The notes: a model not told the origin generated them from the sequence alone. DNA of 64,000 bases from Pontibacillus salicampi (GCF_042434395.1 NZ_JBHLTP010000002.1:62001-126000); one strand, 5' to 3'. Shown: positions 41,827 through 51,729, counted from the stretch's first letter. Numbers and translations: made by a program.

Positions 41827-42948
41827 ATGAAGCCAGAACAGCTCATATCCATTAGAAGAGATTTGCACCAAATACCTGAACTAGGGTTCCAAGAACATAA
41901 AACACAGCAGTATTTATTAGAATACATTTCAACGCTCCCTAAGGACCATCTTGAAGTTCAAACGTGGAAAACGGGCATTTTAGTTAGAGTAGCAGGAACA
42001 CATGCTAGTAAAACGATTGCTTACCGTGCTGATATGGATGCTCTTCCTATCCAGGAAGATACAGACTATGCGTTTCAATCTATCCATGAAGGGTATATGC
42101 ATGCATGTGGTCACGATTTTCATATGACTATTGCTTTAGGTGCCTTAACAAGATTAGCTCACGAGCCTGCAGAGCAGACAGCCTTATTCTTGTTTCAGCC
42201 AGCCGAAGAAGGGCCTGGTGGTGCATTGCCAATGCTTGAGAGTGAGGAAATGAAACAGTGGTGGCCAGACATGGTATTTGCCTTACATATTGCACCCGAT
42301 TTACCTGTAGGTACCATTTCTTCAAGAGAAGGTCTATTATTTGCCAATACGAGTGAGCTTTTCATTGACTTCCATGGAAAAGGCGGTCATGCTGCATACC
42401 CACACTTCACCAAGGACATGGTATTAGCAGCAAGTCAATTCACTGTACAGGCACAGCAAATCGTCGCCCGTAATGTTGATCCGCTTGATTCAGCCGTCGT
42501 TACGATTGGGAAAATTACGGGCGGTTTCGTTCAAAATGTTATTGCTGAACATGCTAGACTAGAGGGGACATTGAGATCCTTTCAAGCCAACACAATGGAT
42601 TTATTGAAGGAAAGAATAGAAGCGTTGGCAAACGGCATTGAAATAAGCCAAGGCTGCTCCATCTCTATTGATTACGGCTCCAATTACTATCAGGTAAAAA
42701 ACAGTAAAGCATATATCCAACCACTACAGGATATAGTGGAAACGGCTGGATATACTTTTAAGGAAGCTAAGCCAGCAATGACTGGTGAAGATTTTGGGTA
42801 TATGCTTCGTGATATCCCCGGATTTATGTTCTGGCTTGGAGTGCATTCACCATACGGACTCCATCATAGCCGTTTACAGCCGGAAGAAGAGGCGCTGCAG
42901 GTTGGGGTGGATGTAGTAACCAATACAATCCGCAACATGACAGTGTAA
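41827..42948 (+). CDS. dapL: N-acetyldiaminopimelate deacetylase
   Basis: 373 residues, peptidase family M20. Metal-binding region: YMHACGHDFHM near 95, the catalytic PAEEGPGGA, and a dimerisation domain from about 180. It releases LL-diaminopimelate from the N-acetyl form, after PatA. The ATG at 41827 follows GGAGGTGAAGGAC; an upstream GTG (41818) is too close to it. It corresponds to B. subtilis YkuR. ykuS follows 80 bases downstream. Confidence 0.93.
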   Translation: MKPEQLISIRRDLHQIPELGFQEHKTQQYLLEYISTLPKDHLEVQTWKTGILVRVAGTHASKTIAYRADMDALPIQEDTDYAFQSIHEGYMHACGHDFHMTIALGALTRLAHEPAEQTALFLFQPAEEGPGGALPMLESEEMKQWWPDMVFALHIAPDLPVGTISSREGLLFANTSELFIDFHGKGGHAAYPHFTKDMVLAASQFTVQAQQIVARNVDPLDSAVVTIGKITGGFVQNVIAEHARLEGTLRSFQANTMDLLKERIEALANGIEISQGCSISIDYGSNYYQVKNSKAYIQPLQDIVETAGYTFKEAKPAMTGEDFGYMLRDIPGFMFWLGVHSPYGLHHSRLQPEEEALQVGVDVVTNTIRNMTV

Positions 42949-43028
42949 TCAGCGCATACCTTCAAGTAATAAGGACAAACTACTTGCCGAAGGACGTTGT
43001 CCATCAAACTACTTAGGAGGTATGGGAA

Positions 43029-43277
43029 ATGGCTAAGATCGGCATTGAAGGAACACTGTCGGATGTGCGTGAAGCACTTCAATCAAAAGGATATGAAACA
43101 GTAGATTTAAGAAGTGACAAAGACGCTGAAACCTGTGATTGCTGTGTTATATCGGGACAGGACAAAGATGTGATGGGCATGACAAACGCTGTAACACAAG
43201 GCTCTGTCATCAATGCACACGGTTTAACTGCAGATGAGGTATGTCAGGCAGTCGAAGAGAGAAGTGCAAAAGCATAA
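43029..43277 (+). CDS. ykuS: UPF0180 protein YkuS
   Basis: 82 residues: MAKIGIEGTLSDVREALQ, KGYETVDLRSDKDAETCDCCVISGQDKDVMGM and VINAHGLTADEVCQAVEER. This is a standard UPF0180/YkuS protein. A role is not established. ATG follows TTAGGAGGTATGGGAA. Its hairpin (GGGCTGACT / AGTCAGCCC, 43284-43308) ends with a short T-run. Confidence 0.92.
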   Translation: MAKIGIEGTLSDVREALQSKGYETVDLRSDKDAETCDCCVISGQDKDVMGMTNAVTQGSVINAHGLTADEVCQAVEERSAKA

Positions 43278-43350
43278 AAGTACGGGCTGACTGTTTGATA
43301 GTCAGCCCTTTCATCCATTATTTGGCTTTATATTATAGGGAGAGGTCGTC

Positions 43351-44643
43351 ATGATTGCATTTAATCTTTCATTAGTAGTTTTACTTATCATTCTTACTGC
43401 ATTTTTTGTTGCGAGTGAATTCTCCATCGTAAAGGTTCGAAAATCAAGGCTAGAAGCGTTATCCCAAAAAGGAGATAAGCGTGCCGATCTAGCCTTAAAG
43501 CTAGTAAGGAATCTCGACGATTACCTATCTGCTTGCCAGTTAGGCATCACAATAACCTCCTTAGGACTTGGCTGGCTTGGGGAGCCTACCATCCAGAAGC
43601 TGTTGGATCCATTGTTTGAACCCTTCGCTATTCCGAGCGCACTAAGTCATACGATATCTTTCATTATTGCTTTCTTCATCATTACATTTTTACATGTAGT
43701 GCTTGGTGAGTTAGCCCCAAAGACTTTGGCCATTCAAAAGGCAGAGGCTATTACTCTTATTATTGCAAGACCGCTTGCCGTATTTCACAAAATCATGTTT
43801 CCTCTCATTTGGCTGTTAAACGGTTCATCTAACGTACTTATTCGGATGTTTGGATATCAAACCGCCAAAGAGCAAGAAGAGGTCCACTCGGAAGATGAAT
43901 TACGGTATATTTTAACGCAAAGCTATCACCAAGGTGAAATTAGCCAAGCAGAGTATAAATATGTAGACAGGGTGTTTGAATTTGACAACCGTACAGCTAA
44001 AGAAATCATGACACCGAGAACAGATATGATAGTAGTCGATATCAACGATAGTATGTCAGAAATAATGGAAATCATGAGACAGGAGCGCTATACAAGGTAT
44101 CCCGTCATTAAGGAAGATAAGGATGATGTTGTCGGGGTTGTTCACATGAAAGAATTGTTTTACGACAGCTGTGATGATACGAATGATATTATGGAATACG
44201 TCCGACCAGTTAAGAAAGTATTTGAGAACCTGCCTCTAAGAGATGTCCTCGTAATGATGCAGAAAAATCAAACACATATGACCGTCCTTGTAGACGAATA
44301 CGGCGGAACCTCAGGAATTGTAACTGTCGAGGATATTCTAGAGGAAATAGTTGGAGAAATAAGAGATGAGTTTGACCAAGAGGAAGAATTGCCAATGGAA
44401 ACTCTTCCTAACGGAAACAAGCTTATTGATGGAAAAATGTCCATACAAGACGTAAACGATTTCTTTAACCTTGATTTGGAGCACGATGAAGTGGACACCA
44501 TTTCCGGATGGATTATGATGCAGGATATGAATGTTATTATTGGCAAAGAATTTACCGTAGGGTCGTACCTTTTTAAAGTAAAGGATAAAGAGGACTCCCA
44601 TATTACAAAAGTAGAAATCAGCGAAAAGCCTGAGCAGAAATAA
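43351..44643 (+). CDS. CNNM/hemolysin-family membrane protein with CBS and CorC domains
   Basis: 430 residues. An N-terminal DUF21 membrane domain (about 1-195) with four helices, two CBS repeats (about 210-335, with IMTPRTDMIVVDINDS and GIVTVEDILEEIVGEI), and a C-terminal CorC_HlyC domain. The family (YrkA, YugS, MpfA) is tied to Mg2+ efflux and cation homeostasis. Its stop codon lies inside a terminator stem. It is an insertion relative to the B. subtilis ykuS-ykuT order. Confidence 0.9.
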   Translation: MIAFNLSLVVLLIILTAFFVASEFSIVKVRKSRLEALSQKGDKRADLALKLVRNLDDYLSACQLGITITSLGLGWLGEPTIQKLLDPLFEPFAIPSALSHTISFIIAFFIITFLHVVLGELAPKTLAIQKAEAITLIIARPLAVFHKIMFPLIWLLNGSSNVLIRMFGYQTAKEQEEVHSEDELRYILTQSYHQGEISQAEYKYVDRVFEFDNRTAKEIMTPRTDMIVVDINDSMSEIMEIMRQERYTRYPVIKEDKDDVVGVVHMKELFYDSCDDTNDIMEYVRPVKKVFENLPLRDVLVMMQKNQTHMTVLVDEYGGTSGIVTVEDILEEIVGEIRDEFDQEEELPMETLPNGNKLIDGKMSIQDVNDFFNLDLEHDEVDTISGWIMMQDMNVIIGKEFTVGSYLFKVKDKEDSHITKVEISEKPEQK

Positions 44644-44656
44644 TGCTCAGGTTTTT
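44629..44656 (+). terminator. Terminator overlapping the CNNM gene stop
   Basis: CCTGAGCA and TGCTCAGG form an 8-bp stem with a 7-nt loop that contains most of the TAA stop region, followed by TTTTT. Confidence 0.85.
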
Positions 44657-44736
44657 ATAGTTCAATAGAGAGAGGAACACATAGGGAGAAGTGAAGAAAA
44701 GCGAAATGTTGTTATAAATCCTATGACAAGAAACAG

Positions 44737-44775
44737 GAAAAGCCGCTCCCCTTGAAAAAGGGAAACGGCTTTTCT
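44737..44775 (-). terminator. Terminator of ykuT
   Basis: AAAAGCCG and CGGCTTTT with an inner CCCTT/AAGGG stem, 18 bp after the minus-strand ykuT stop. Confidence 0.7.
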
Positions 44776-44792
44776 TGTTTAGACGCTGCTGC

Positions 44793-45635
44793 TTATTCGT
44801 CTTCTTTCTTATAAATATTAACCTGATGAGGAAATGGTATTTCGATTCCTGCATCATCAAATGCTTCTTTAATTCGTTTACGCAAGTCACGTTCTACTGC
44901 CCATTGCTGCATGTTTTCCGTATGACCTAGTACACGTAAGACGATGTCAGAGGAGCCAAAGCTTTGTACCCCTAGTACATTCGGTCCGTCTGTAACACGT
45001 TCATCTTGCTGAAATTCATCGCACACTTTTTGTAGAACGGCCATGGCTTCATCGATATTTTCGCCATATGCTATACCAATATCAACAAGAGCACGCATGT
45101 TTCCGCGTGTGTGGTTGCTGATAGTTGAAATATGGCGGTTTGGGACAAAGTTCAAGGTCCCGTCAAAGCTGCGAATTTTAGTCGTTCGAAGTCCCACTTC
45201 TTCCACTACTCCGTTCATTCCTCCAGCAGTAACATATTCATCTACCTCTACTTGTTTTTCAAGTAGAATAAAGAACCCTGTTACCACGTCACTTACTAAC
45301 CCTTGTGCACCAAATCCAATAGCAAGGCCGATGATACCAGCGCCTGCAATTAATGGTGCAAGGTTAATATCAAATAGACCGAGGAGGGTAGCAATTAAAA
45401 TAAATCCTAGAACGTAAGAATAAATATTCAAGATGAGGCGTTCTAACGTTTTCGAACGGCCTTCTGATAATTTTTGTTTGTTACCAGCTCCGTTGATAAT
45501 TCTGGAAATAAGTCGTTTACCTATCGGGGAAATGATTACATATACAAGTAATACAAGTCCGATTTTAAGTCCAGCAGATATAACAGAATCGAGAAATGCT
45601 GTCCAACTGAAGTCTCCATCTACAAATAAGTTCAT
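44793..45635 (-). CDS. ykuT: MscS-family mechanosensitive channel, YkuT-like
   Basis: 280 residues. Three membrane helices, the pore helix and beta domain typical of MscS: APLIAGAGIIGLAIGFGAQGLVSDVVTGFFILLE followed by GVVEEVGLRTTKIRSFDG. Residues after 165 form the cytoplasmic cage. It is a small-conductance osmotic release valve. ATG follows AGAAAGGGGAATTTT. Location between ykuS and ykuU matches B. subtilis. Confidence 0.92.
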   Translation of the reverse strand: MNLFVDGDFSWTAFLDSVISAGLKIGLVLLVYVIISPIGKRLISRIINGAGNKQKLSEGRSKTLERLILNIYSYVLGFILIATLLGLFDINLAPLIAGAGIIGLAIGFGAQGLVSDVVTGFFILLEKQVEVDEYVTAGGMNGVVEEVGLRTTKIRSFDGTLNFVPNRHISTISNHTRGNMRALVDIGIAYGENIDEAMAVLQKVCDEFQQDERVTDGPNVLGVQSFGSSDIVLRVLGHTENMQQWAVERDLRKRIKEAFDDAGIEIPFPHQVNIYKKEDE

Positions 45636-46359
45636 AAAATTCCCCTTTCTATATTCAATTATGTAGTGACTTATGATAAATACTATACCTTACATGCCTT
45701 GCCTTTTTCAAACATACACCTACAAAACGACAACACACCTGTATCGATTTCTATTAATAAATTCACTATTTGCCATTGCTCTAAACCTTAAAGTAAATAT
45801 TCGTACACAGAAGGATGCTATTAGAGGATAATCAGGTTTTATTCTAAAGTCACTGTTAAAGGTCCAAGCTGACGTTAGGGTGATCCATACTTCATTTCAA
45901 GATCGTGAAGGTACGTTTAATGATTTTTCGAGGGAAGTATCATCTGGAGAACAATCCTTTTCCGGTGGTCCTATTCGTTTAGGACCACCTCATTGCAGCC
46001 TGATTAACTAGGCTACATAAGTTATCACATACACGTAGCGCCCACCATTATATTGTAATGAAAAAATCAACCACAAGCATTAACAATGCCATGTACTACC
46101 ATCTCTAGCTGTATAGGAAGCATATTATTTCCATTGTTGGGGAATTTGTTGTTTAATGAGAAAGGAAGTGGGAAAAATGATTACGGTTGGTGGCTTTATG
46201 AGCAGAGTGGCTTCCAGATTAAATTAATTTTAATCTGATATTGACTAAAAAAAATGGCTTCGTTATAATAGCTATTGTGGTTGAAACAACAAAGCCTTAT
46301 AGCCATCATGGGTGTTTTCACTCAACCTTAATACTTACAATTTAACGGAGGGATTACTC
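45636..46359 (+). promoter_or_regulatory. Long intergenic region with ykuU promoter and two hairpins
   Basis: TTGACT (46241-46246), 17 bp and TATAAT (46264-46269) form an excellent SigA promoter of ykuU. AATAGCTATT (46267-46276), a 10-bp palindrome, overlaps its -10. Farther up, GGTGGTCCTA and TAGGACCACC (45964-45989) make a 10-bp stem, and AGCCT/AGGCT (45995-46013) a second one; neither has a T-run. An open frame without start signals (about 45834-46010) and a 16-codon frame with a fair ribosome binding site (46177-46227) are noted only. Confidence 0.65.
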
Positions 46360-46902
46360 ATGGCAGAACGTATGGTAGCAAAACAAGCGCCACGATTTGA
46401 AATGGACGCAGTTATGGCTAACAAAGAATTCGGTAAAGTAAGCCTTGAAGAAAATATGAAAAACGATAAGTGGACAGTTCTATTCTTCTATCCAATGGAC
46501 TTCACTTTCGTATGCCCAACTGAAATTACAGCAATCTCTGATCGTTATGATGAGTTTGAAGATTTAGATGCAGTTGTTATTGGTGCATCTACTGACACCG
46601 TTCACACTCACTTAGCATGGATTAACACAGGACGTGATGAGAACGGTCTAGATGATGTTGCTTATCCACTAGCTGCTGATACAAATCATCAGGTTTCTAA
46701 AGACTATGGTGTACTAATTGAAGAAGAGGGTATCGCACTTCGCGGCCTATTCATTATTAGCCCTGAAGGTGAATTGAAGCATGCTACGATTAACCCGGAT
46801 GAGGTTGGTCGTGACGTTGATGAGACGCTTCGCGTACTTCAAGCACTACAAACTGGCAGCCTTTGCCCTGCAAACTGGAAGCCAGGTCAAGATACTCTAT
46901 AA
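46360..46902 (+). CDS. ykuU: 2-Cys peroxiredoxin YkuU
   Basis: 180 residues from ATG after AACGGAGGGATTACTC (an upstream frame to 46312 has no such site). Peroxidatic Cys52 is in FTFVCPTEI and resolving Cys169 in GSLCPANW. It belongs to the AhpC/TSA class and reduces peroxides using thioredoxin-like partners, probably YkuV next door. A strong SigA promoter lies at 46241. Terminator at 46923. Confidence 0.93.
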   Translation: MAERMVAKQAPRFEMDAVMANKEFGKVSLEENMKNDKWTVLFFYPMDFTFVCPTEITAISDRYDEFEDLDAVVIGASTDTVHTHLAWINTGRDENGLDDVAYPLAADTNHQVSKDYGVLIEEEGIALRGLFIISPEGELKHATINPDEVGRDVDETLRVLQALQTGSLCPANWKPGQDTL

Positions 46903-46922
46903 TAGTCAATAAGGGAATGACA

Positions 46923-46952
46923 GGGTCTAACTAACGAGTTAGACCTTTTTCC
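46923..46952 (+). terminator. Terminator between ykuU and ykuV
   Basis: AGGTCTAACT and AGTTAGACCT form a 10-bp stem with a 4-nt loop, followed by TTTTT. Confidence 0.85.
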
Positions 46953-46994
46953 TATCATCATATCGAGAGATTTCTTGATAAAGGAGGATATCTA

Positions 46995-47444
46995 ATGAAA
47001 CTAAGAACACCAATGCCAGAATTAACAGGAGCAACAGAATGGATTAATGGGGAAGTGAGCAAGGAAGATTTGCTTGGTGGCAAACCGACACTTATTCATT
47101 TCTGGTCTGTAAGTTGTGGAACTTGTAAAGAAGCAATGCCGAACGTGAACGATTTCCGTGATCGTCATAGTGATGAATTGAATGTAGTAGCTGTGCATAT
47201 GCCTCGTTCTGAAAAAGATCTAGATATAGATCAAATTAAAGAAGTAGCACAAGAGCATGGGATTACACAGCCTATTTTCGTGGATAATAAACATGCTCTG
47301 ACGGATGCTTTTGAGAACCAATATGTACCTGCCTATTATGTATTCGACTCTGAGGGCAACCTTCGTCACTTCCAAGCTGGCGGTGGCGGAATGAAAATGC
47401 TCGAAAAGCGAGTTAACCGTGTACTTGGCAATAACGAAAAATAA
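46995..47444 (+). CDS. ykuV: Thioredoxin-like thiol-disulfide oxidoreductase YkuV
   Basis: 149 residues with a thioredoxin fold (TlpA/ResA-like). The active-site CxxC is Cys41 and Cys44 (WSVSCGTCKEAMP). There is no signal peptide, so it is cytoplasmic, as is B. subtilis YkuV. It probably reduces the adjacent peroxiredoxin. ATG follows AAAGGAGGATATCTA. A hairpin (CCTGG / CCAGG) with T-run follows at 47457-47488. Confidence 0.92.
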   Translation: MKLRTPMPELTGATEWINGEVSKEDLLGGKPTLIHFWSVSCGTCKEAMPNVNDFRDRHSDELNVVAVHMPRSEKDLDIDQIKEVAQEHGITQPIFVDNKHALTDAFENQYVPAYYVFDSEGNLRHFQAGGGGMKMLEKRVNRVLGNNEK

Positions 47445-47667
47445 GTAATATGATTTCCTGGTTCCAGTGAGGGGCCAGGATTTTTTATGTTGAATGTCCC
47501 ATTTCTTTTGGACACTTCTCCGTCTAAAGCAGTAGCAACAGTCCCTTCTTGAGGATGAATTTTTTAAAATGTGAAAAAATTAAGTCAAAACGGTGGAAAT
47601 TTATTTCGGAACTCGATATATTTAGTAGTACGTTACTTTATTATTCGTAGCCAGAAGGAGGGGGAAT

Positions 47668-49425
47668 ATGGATACGTTTAAGAAATTGAAAGAGTATTAT
47701 TTACCTTTTAAGCATTACTTCTTCATTTCACTTGTTTTTATCCTACTTGTGACAGGGATTACGGTTGTCTATCCTGTAGTTCTGCAAAAAACAATTGATG
47801 ATGTAGTAACGCCGGGACAGTTTGAGCTGATTCCGTATATATCAGCAGTGTTTATCGGTCTTATGATTATTAAAGGAATATCCACTTACCTGCAACAATA
47901 TCTCGGCGACTTATTTGGTATTAAATCTGTTTATACATTAAGGGACGGATTGTATAAGAAGCTGCAGCGTCTGCCATTTCGATACTATGACAACGCAAGA
48001 ACCGGGGATTTAATGTCCCGTTTAACTGCAGATGTAGAGGCATTTCGATTTTTTCTATCCTTTGGATTTGCTGAACTGATTCGAATTACTTTGCTAATTG
48101 TTATCAGTTTAAGTGTAATGTTTTACTATTCTATCCCACTAGCGCTTGTAACCATGGCAGCCATGCCATTTCTGGGAGTAGTGGTCTATCAATTTGATAA
48201 ACGGGTTCATCCGGCATTCCGTGGTATTCGTAAAGCGTTTGGTCGAATGAATACTCGGGTGCAGGAAAATATTAGCGGGATGAACACTGTAAAATCTTTA
48301 TCTCGAGAAGACTTTGAGATTGGGCGGTTTGTCGATCGTAATGATGAATACCGTTCAAATTATATAGGCACAGCGAATATTTGGGCTAAATATTTTCCGT
48401 TAATGGAGTTTATCGGTAATGTTTGTGTAGTAGCGCTGCTTGCTTACGGTGGCTATCTAGTGATGGGTGGAGAATTAAAATATGGTGAATTAGTCGCTTT
48501 CTTCAGCCTGGTTTGGTACATTTTAGGACCATTAATGAATTTAGGCTTTGTTATTAACCTATTCTCACAGGCGAAAGCATCAGGTGAGCGCTTGCTAGAA
48601 ATATTAGAAGCTTCAGAGGATATACAAGAAATAAATGCACCTGTAAAGAAGACTAGATTAGATGGTCATGTGCAATTTAATCATGTCACTCTAAAATATG
48701 AAGAAGGGGACGATCAAGCACTGAAAGATATAACGTTTGATGCCCCTCCTGGTAAAACAATAGGATTAATCGGTGCAACAGGTTCAGGCAAAACGAGTAT
48801 TACGCAGTTAATAACTCGATTTTATGAGCCAGGTGAGGGAGAAGTCCTTATCGATGGTAAGCCAGTTCACGAATACGCATTAAAGGAATTGCGAAGTAAT
48901 ATTGGTTTTGTCTTACAAGAATCCTTCTTGTTTTCCACCACTATCAAAGAGAACATCGCTTATGGTAATCCGAAAGCAGAAATGGAAGACATTATGGATG
49001 CTGCTAAACGTGCTCAGGCACACGACTTTATTATGGAGATGCCTGAGGGATACGACACGTTGTTAGGAGAACGGGGGATGGGCTTATCTGGTGGACAGAA
49101 GCAACGTATTGCAATTGCCAGAGCTATCTTGATTAACCCTAGTATTTTAGTACTTGATGATGCTACATCAGCAGTGGATATGGAGACTGAATTCCAAATT
49201 CAACGAGCATTACGAGAGGTGATGGAGGGGAGAACAACCTTTATTATCGCCCACCGTATTTCTTCCATTAAGCATGCAGATGAAATTCTTGTATTAGAGG
49301 ACGGTAATATTGTAGAAAGAGGGGTCCATGAAACGCTATTAGAAAACGGGGGTCCCTATCAAAGAATCTATGATATTCAGTATCAGGATAAAGAAGCTAT
49401 TATGGATGCTGCAAAAAGCTCATGA
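47668..49425 (+). CDS. ABC exporter half-transporter 1 (permease-ATPase)
   Basis: 585 residues. Six membrane helices (about 1-310) are followed by a nucleotide-binding domain with Walker A GATGSGKTS, signature LSGGQKQR and Walker B ILVLDDATSAVD. Asp replaces the catalytic Glu after Walker B, so this half probably has a degenerate site. It pairs with the next gene as a heterodimeric multidrug/lipid-type exporter (YknUV or BmrCD-like). ATG after AGAAGGAGGGGGAAT. Substrate unknown. Confidence 0.92.
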   Translation: MDTFKKLKEYYLPFKHYFFISLVFILLVTGITVVYPVVLQKTIDDVVTPGQFELIPYISAVFIGLMIIKGISTYLQQYLGDLFGIKSVYTLRDGLYKKLQRLPFRYYDNARTGDLMSRLTADVEAFRFFLSFGFAELIRITLLIVISLSVMFYYSIPLALVTMAAMPFLGVVVYQFDKRVHPAFRGIRKAFGRMNTRVQENISGMNTVKSLSREDFEIGRFVDRNDEYRSNYIGTANIWAKYFPLMEFIGNVCVVALLAYGGYLVMGGELKYGELVAFFSLVWYILGPLMNLGFVINLFSQAKASGERLLEILEASEDIQEINAPVKKTRLDGHVQFNHVTLKYEEGDDQALKDITFDAPPGKTIGLIGATGSGKTSITQLITRFYEPGEGEVLIDGKPVHEYALKELRSNIGFVLQESFLFSTTIKENIAYGNPKAEMEDIMDAAKRAQAHDFIMEMPEGYDTLLGERGMGLSGGQKQRIAIARAILINPSILVLDDATSAVDMETEFQIQRALREVMEGRTTFIIAHRISSIKHADEILVLEDGNIVERGVHETLLENGGPYQRIYDIQYQDKEAIMDAAKSS

Positions 49426-49438
49426 AAGGAGGATTGTC

Positions 49439-51289
49439 ATGGCTGGAAGAAGAACTAAAGGCTCTGACAAATACGTCAGTCCCCATTTAAAACGATTTAA
49501 ATACACTCAGGACCAGGCTATTGATAAGCCGTTCAACTGGAGCCAGATGAGAAGGCTTTTAGAATACGTTAAACCATATTCCAAAAACCTTCTCCCGTTA
49601 GGCATTCTTGCTATGCTTGTCTCTACTCTCGTACGTCTGCTTGTACCAGTGCTTATTGGTAAAGTGGTCATAGATGTAGCGATAAAAGAACAAGATACGA
49701 ACCTCCTCATACAATTAGTTGTTGGAATTGGAATAATGTATCTTCTCAGCTACGTTGCCAATGCACTAAGAATAAGGTGGGTCAACATACTTGGACAAAA
49801 TGTAATTTATGACCTTCGAAAGCACCTATTTTCGCATGTGCAGCGCTTATCGCATCGTTTTTTTGATTCTCGAAGCGCTGGGTCCATTTTAGTTCGTATC
49901 ATGAATGACATTAACTCCTTGCAAGAGCTATTTACGAACGGAATTATCAATTTGTTAATGGATATAGTTACATTATTCGGTATTTTCATTATATTGTTTG
50001 TACTAAGCCCTAAGCTTGCTCTTGCTATTATGGTTATTCTGCCTATTATGTTTTTCATTTCTACCAAAATGCGAAAACGAATCAGACGGTCCTGGCAGGA
50101 TGTACGCATTCAACAGTCACGCTTGAATTCTCATTTGAATGAGAGCATTCAAGGAATTCGTATAACACAATCTTTCTCTCAGGAGCAAGAGAATACAGAA
50201 TACTTCGATGGTGTTAATACGGATAATTTTGAAAGCTGGCGTAACGCAACGAAAAAAAGTGCGATGTTCAGACCGTTTGTAGAAATGAGTAATGCAATTG
50301 GTACTGTTATTCTTATATCTTTTGGAGCCTATCTCATCATACAAGGACCGGAAAATGGCGGGATAACGATTGGTACCTTTGTATCCTTTGCGTTCTTCTT
50401 AGGAATGTTCTGGGAGCCTATTTCAAGATTAGGTCAAATGTATAATCAGTTATTAATGGCTATGGCAGCATCTGAACGAATTTTTGAATTCCTTGATGAG
50501 GAGCCAAACGTGGAAGAAAAATCTGATGCTGTATCCCTAGAGAATATGAAAGGGCATATTACATTTGATCATGTACAGTTTGCCTATGATGAAGATCGCA
50601 TTGCACTTCATGATATAAATTTGGAAATGAAACAAGGAGAGACGGTTGCTTTAGTGGGACATACCGGAAGCGGAAAGTCCACTATAGCTAATTTAATCAG
50701 TAGGTTTTATGATCCGACAAAGGGCAGTGTAAAAATCGACGGTCATGATTTACAAGATGTGCAAATCCACTCCGTACGTCAGCAAATTAGCGTTGTGCTG
50801 CAAGATACATTTATTTTTTCCGGAACGATTATGGAAAATATTCGGTTTGGACGTCCGGATGCAACCGACGAAGAAGTCGTAGAAGCTGCTAAAGTGGTAG
50901 GAGCGGATGATTTTATTCAACGCCTCGGAAATGGATATGAAACAGAAGTAGAAGAACGAGGAAATGTATTATCTGCCGGGGAACGCCAGCTGCTCTCCTT
51001 TGCTCGAGCATTGCTAGCTAATCCTCGAATTTTAATTTTAGATGAAGCTACAGCAAGCATAGATACGGAAACTGAAAAGAAAATCCAGCAAGCCCTGCAA
51101 AAACTGTTAAAGGGACGCACAGCAATCATTATTGCCCACCGTTTATCAACTATACGGGAAGCAGATACTATCTTTGTTCTAGAGCACGGAAAGATTTTAG
51201 AACAAGGTTCTCACCAAGAGCTGATGGCGTTACAAGGAGAGTATTTTGACCTTGTAAAAACTCAATTTCAAATGTTGGATGCTATGTAA
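49439..51289 (+). CDS. ABC exporter half-transporter 2 (permease-ATPase)
   Basis: 616 residues from ATG after GAAAGGAGGATTGTC, 13 bases behind the first half (an upstream frame from 49370 overlaps it). A basic 60-residue N-terminal tail precedes six membrane helices and an ATPase domain with Walker A GHTGSGKSTI, a non-standard signature LSAGERQL and Walker B ILILDEATASID with an intact Glu. The pair fits the asymmetric heterodimer type with one active site. A terminator at 51294 ends the operon. Confidence 0.92.
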   Translation: MAGRRTKGSDKYVSPHLKRFKYTQDQAIDKPFNWSQMRRLLEYVKPYSKNLLPLGILAMLVSTLVRLLVPVLIGKVVIDVAIKEQDTNLLIQLVVGIGIMYLLSYVANALRIRWVNILGQNVIYDLRKHLFSHVQRLSHRFFDSRSAGSILVRIMNDINSLQELFTNGIINLLMDIVTLFGIFIILFVLSPKLALAIMVILPIMFFISTKMRKRIRRSWQDVRIQQSRLNSHLNESIQGIRITQSFSQEQENTEYFDGVNTDNFESWRNATKKSAMFRPFVEMSNAIGTVILISFGAYLIIQGPENGGITIGTFVSFAFFLGMFWEPISRLGQMYNQLLMAMAASERIFEFLDEEPNVEEKSDAVSLENMKGHITFDHVQFAYDEDRIALHDINLEMKQGETVALVGHTGSGKSTIANLISRFYDPTKGSVKIDGHDLQDVQIHSVRQQISVVLQDTFIFSGTIMENIRFGRPDATDEEVVEAAKVVGADDFIQRLGNGYETEVEERGNVLSAGERQLLSFARALLANPRILILDEATASIDTETEKKIQQALQKLLKGRTAIIIAHRLSTIREADTIFVLEHGKILEQGSHQELMALQGEYFDLVKTQFQMLDAM

Positions 51290-51293
51290 GGTA

Positions 51294-51327
51294 ATCACCA
51301 TTCCTGCGGGGGATGGTGATTTTTTTA
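51294..51327 (+). terminator. Terminator after the ABC operon
   Basis: ATCACCAT and ATGGTGAT form an 8-bp stem with an 11-nt loop, followed by TTTTTTT. Confidence 0.9.
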
Positions 51328-51729
51328 TGTAAGGGTACATGTTAAGCAATGTTATGGTTACCGTTAACCCTTATCTAACCAAACTCCTATTAGTAGCTGC
51401 CATCTCTAAGTGGGATGCTACACCCCCTTTCCCCCGTTATCCCTTTCGTAATTATCGACACCTCCTTTTACAACCTTTACTGATAAATCCTTTCAAAAAA
51501 CTGTCACATTTTATTAATATTTTGAGATATTAAGGAGTTTAATCCCGTATTTCCCACTTACTTCTAATTTAGTGACGAAATTATGACATATTTAAATGCA
51601 ACCGGTAACAGGTCTGGATGTTCTGGTATTATGGCATGAGGGGATTTTGGCTAATGAAATCCTCTTTAAATATAAGACACATTCTTGATGAATTAATACT
51701 TATTAGAATTTTAAGGTAGGTGACAATAC
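51328..51729 (+). promoter_or_regulatory. Upstream region of qoxABCD
   Basis: No consensus promoter stands out. A hairpin (GGATTT at 51642-51647 with AAATCC at 51657-51662) followed by TTT lies about 65 bases before qoxA and might act as an attenuator. A 64-codon frame at 51339 has no Shine-Dalgarno and an unlikely composition, and is not called. Confidence 0.4.

Noticed and set aside
46263..46278. A PerR box at the ykuU promoter
   Set aside because: The left half TTATAAT fits, but the right half matches only about three of seven bases.
51339..51533. A 64-codon plus-strand frame before qoxA
   Set aside because: No ribosome binding site, a Pro-rich composition and an overlap with a probable regulatory stretch.
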